Of a DNA stretch of 64,000 nucleotides, positions 63,662 to 64,000 are shown piece after piece. The DNA comes from Heliorestis acidaminivorans (GTDB lineage Bacteria > Bacillota > Desulfitobacteriia > Heliobacteriales > Heliobacteriaceae), in contig NZ_WBXO01000003.1 in the NCBI RefSeq assembly GCF_008933955.1, positions 248,001 through 312,000 of the forward strand, given 5' to 3'. The notes below the pieces were generated by a model. It had not been told where the DNA came from. It did no database searches and saw only the letters and a list, made by a program, of their open reading frames with translations. Made by a program: the position numbers and the translations under genes. Positions within the stretch are counted from its first letter, which is position 1, and every line of letters begins with the position of its first letter.

Positions 63662-64000
63662 TTACTCTCTAACTAATCGATAAGTCCCAATAATTGCTTC
63701 TGCTACTCTTAGGCCGTCTACGGCGGCACTAATTATACCTCCAGCGTAACCTGCGCCTTCTCCAGCGGGGTAGAGTCCTTCTACGCCTATAGATTGGTTG
63801 GACTCATCTCTGGTGATGCGCCAGGGCGCTGAAGTTCTTGTCTCTACGCCTGTTAAGACGGCATCGTGGCTGTCAAAGCCACTAATCTTACGACCAAAAT
63901 CTTTCAACCCGGCAACGAGTCCTTCACCGATTTCTTTAGGTAGGCACTCTCGTAGGTTGGCCGCTACGACTCCTGGTCGATAGGTAGGCTCTATAGATAA
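63662..64000 (-). CDS. FAD-dependent oxidoreductase, C-terminal part (partial)
   Basis: The frame is open to the window edge; 112 codons are visible. They read [18 protein letters not shown], then [28 protein letters not shown], and [22 protein letters not shown], the C-terminal FAD-binding end of a family of uncharacterised flavoproteins often found near glmM. It ends 20 bases before glmM, so the two are probably co-transcribed. The start lies outside the window. Confidence 0.85.
   Translation of the reverse strand, partial: LSIEPTYRPGVVAANLRECLPKEIGEGLVAGLKDFGRKISGFDSHDAVLTGVETRTSAPWRITRDESNQSIGVEGLYPAGEGAGYAGGIISAAVDGLRVAEAIIGTYRLVRE

Noticed and set aside
1-64000. tRNA, rRNA, prophage or CRISPR array
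   Set aside because: No cloverleaf, rRNA segment, phage structural gene or regular repeat-spacer array could be supported.

Overview
The window looks like chromosomal DNA of a motile, spore-former-type low-GC Firmicute (Clostridia/Peptococcales grade). The evidence is Gram-positive ribosome binding sites with frequent GTG and TTG starts, many lipoprotein signals (LTGC, LSGC), a glmS ribozyme, a YtrA-type GntR/ABC operon, CooT and DUF3842 proteins, and five chemoreceptors. The mix of fixABCX, nrfHA, a nickel importer and an alkaliphile-like codon/AT profile fits Heliobacteriaceae (for example a Heliorestis-like organism). That placement is an inference; no photosynthesis or 16S gene lies in the window.

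Layout. 1-1.2 kb: end of lemA and its DUF3137 partner. 1.4-4.2 kb: a tungsten/molybdenum aldehyde:ferredoxin oxidoreductase family gene divergent from an NADPH-FMN-reductase-like flavoprotein. 4.3-10.5 kb: a nickel-type ABC importer operon (nikABCDE) that runs into DUF3842 and cooT genes, behind a leader with an intrinsic terminator. 10.5-15.9 kb: dispersed repeats, a truncated AEC permease, a DUF4825 lipoprotein, a GntR-ABC(ATPase)-ABC(permease) operon and a glutathione peroxidase. 16-19 kb: a visibly GC-rich lipoprotein with two LivJ-like domains, a butyrate kinase remnant and a bidirectional hairpin. 19-21 kb: nrfHA (ammonifying nitrite reductase). 21-25 kb: two chemoreceptors, one with a NarX/PilJ-like N-terminus. 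25-29 kb: fixABCX (electron-transfer flavoprotein pathway to nitrogenase). 29.7-35.1 kb: HD-GYP response regulator plus a large hybrid kinase. 35.4-38 kb: orphan PstS-like protein plus chemoreceptor. 38.3-47.1 kb: a C-P lyase (phosphonate) operon, phnDCEGHIJKM with a phnL relic and an inositol-monophosphatase-family gene. 47.5-54.8 kb: a defence block (DUF262/DUF1524 protein, orphan MNT nucleotidyltransferase, type III restriction-modification). 54.8-57 kb: decayed fragments, a methyltransferase and a small soluble chemoreceptor. 57-59.5 kb: a 7TM hybrid kinase. 59.8-64 kb: glmS with its ribozyme, glmM, and a partial flavoprotein.

The most noteworthy points are lesions and regulatory layering. 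phnE is split by what looks like loss of one TTCC unit, and phnL survives only as an in-frame internal-deletion relic missing its whole ATPase core, although the catalytic C-P lyase genes appear intact. glmS carries a canonical self-cleaving ribozyme followed, before the start codon, by a strong intrinsic terminator. The nickel operon ends in a nickel-binding CooT gene and starts with a promoter-leader-terminator arrangement suggestive of attenuation. A standalone PstS-like binding protein is paired with a chemoreceptor. Two families of short GC-rich dispersed repeats sit just beyond operon ends.
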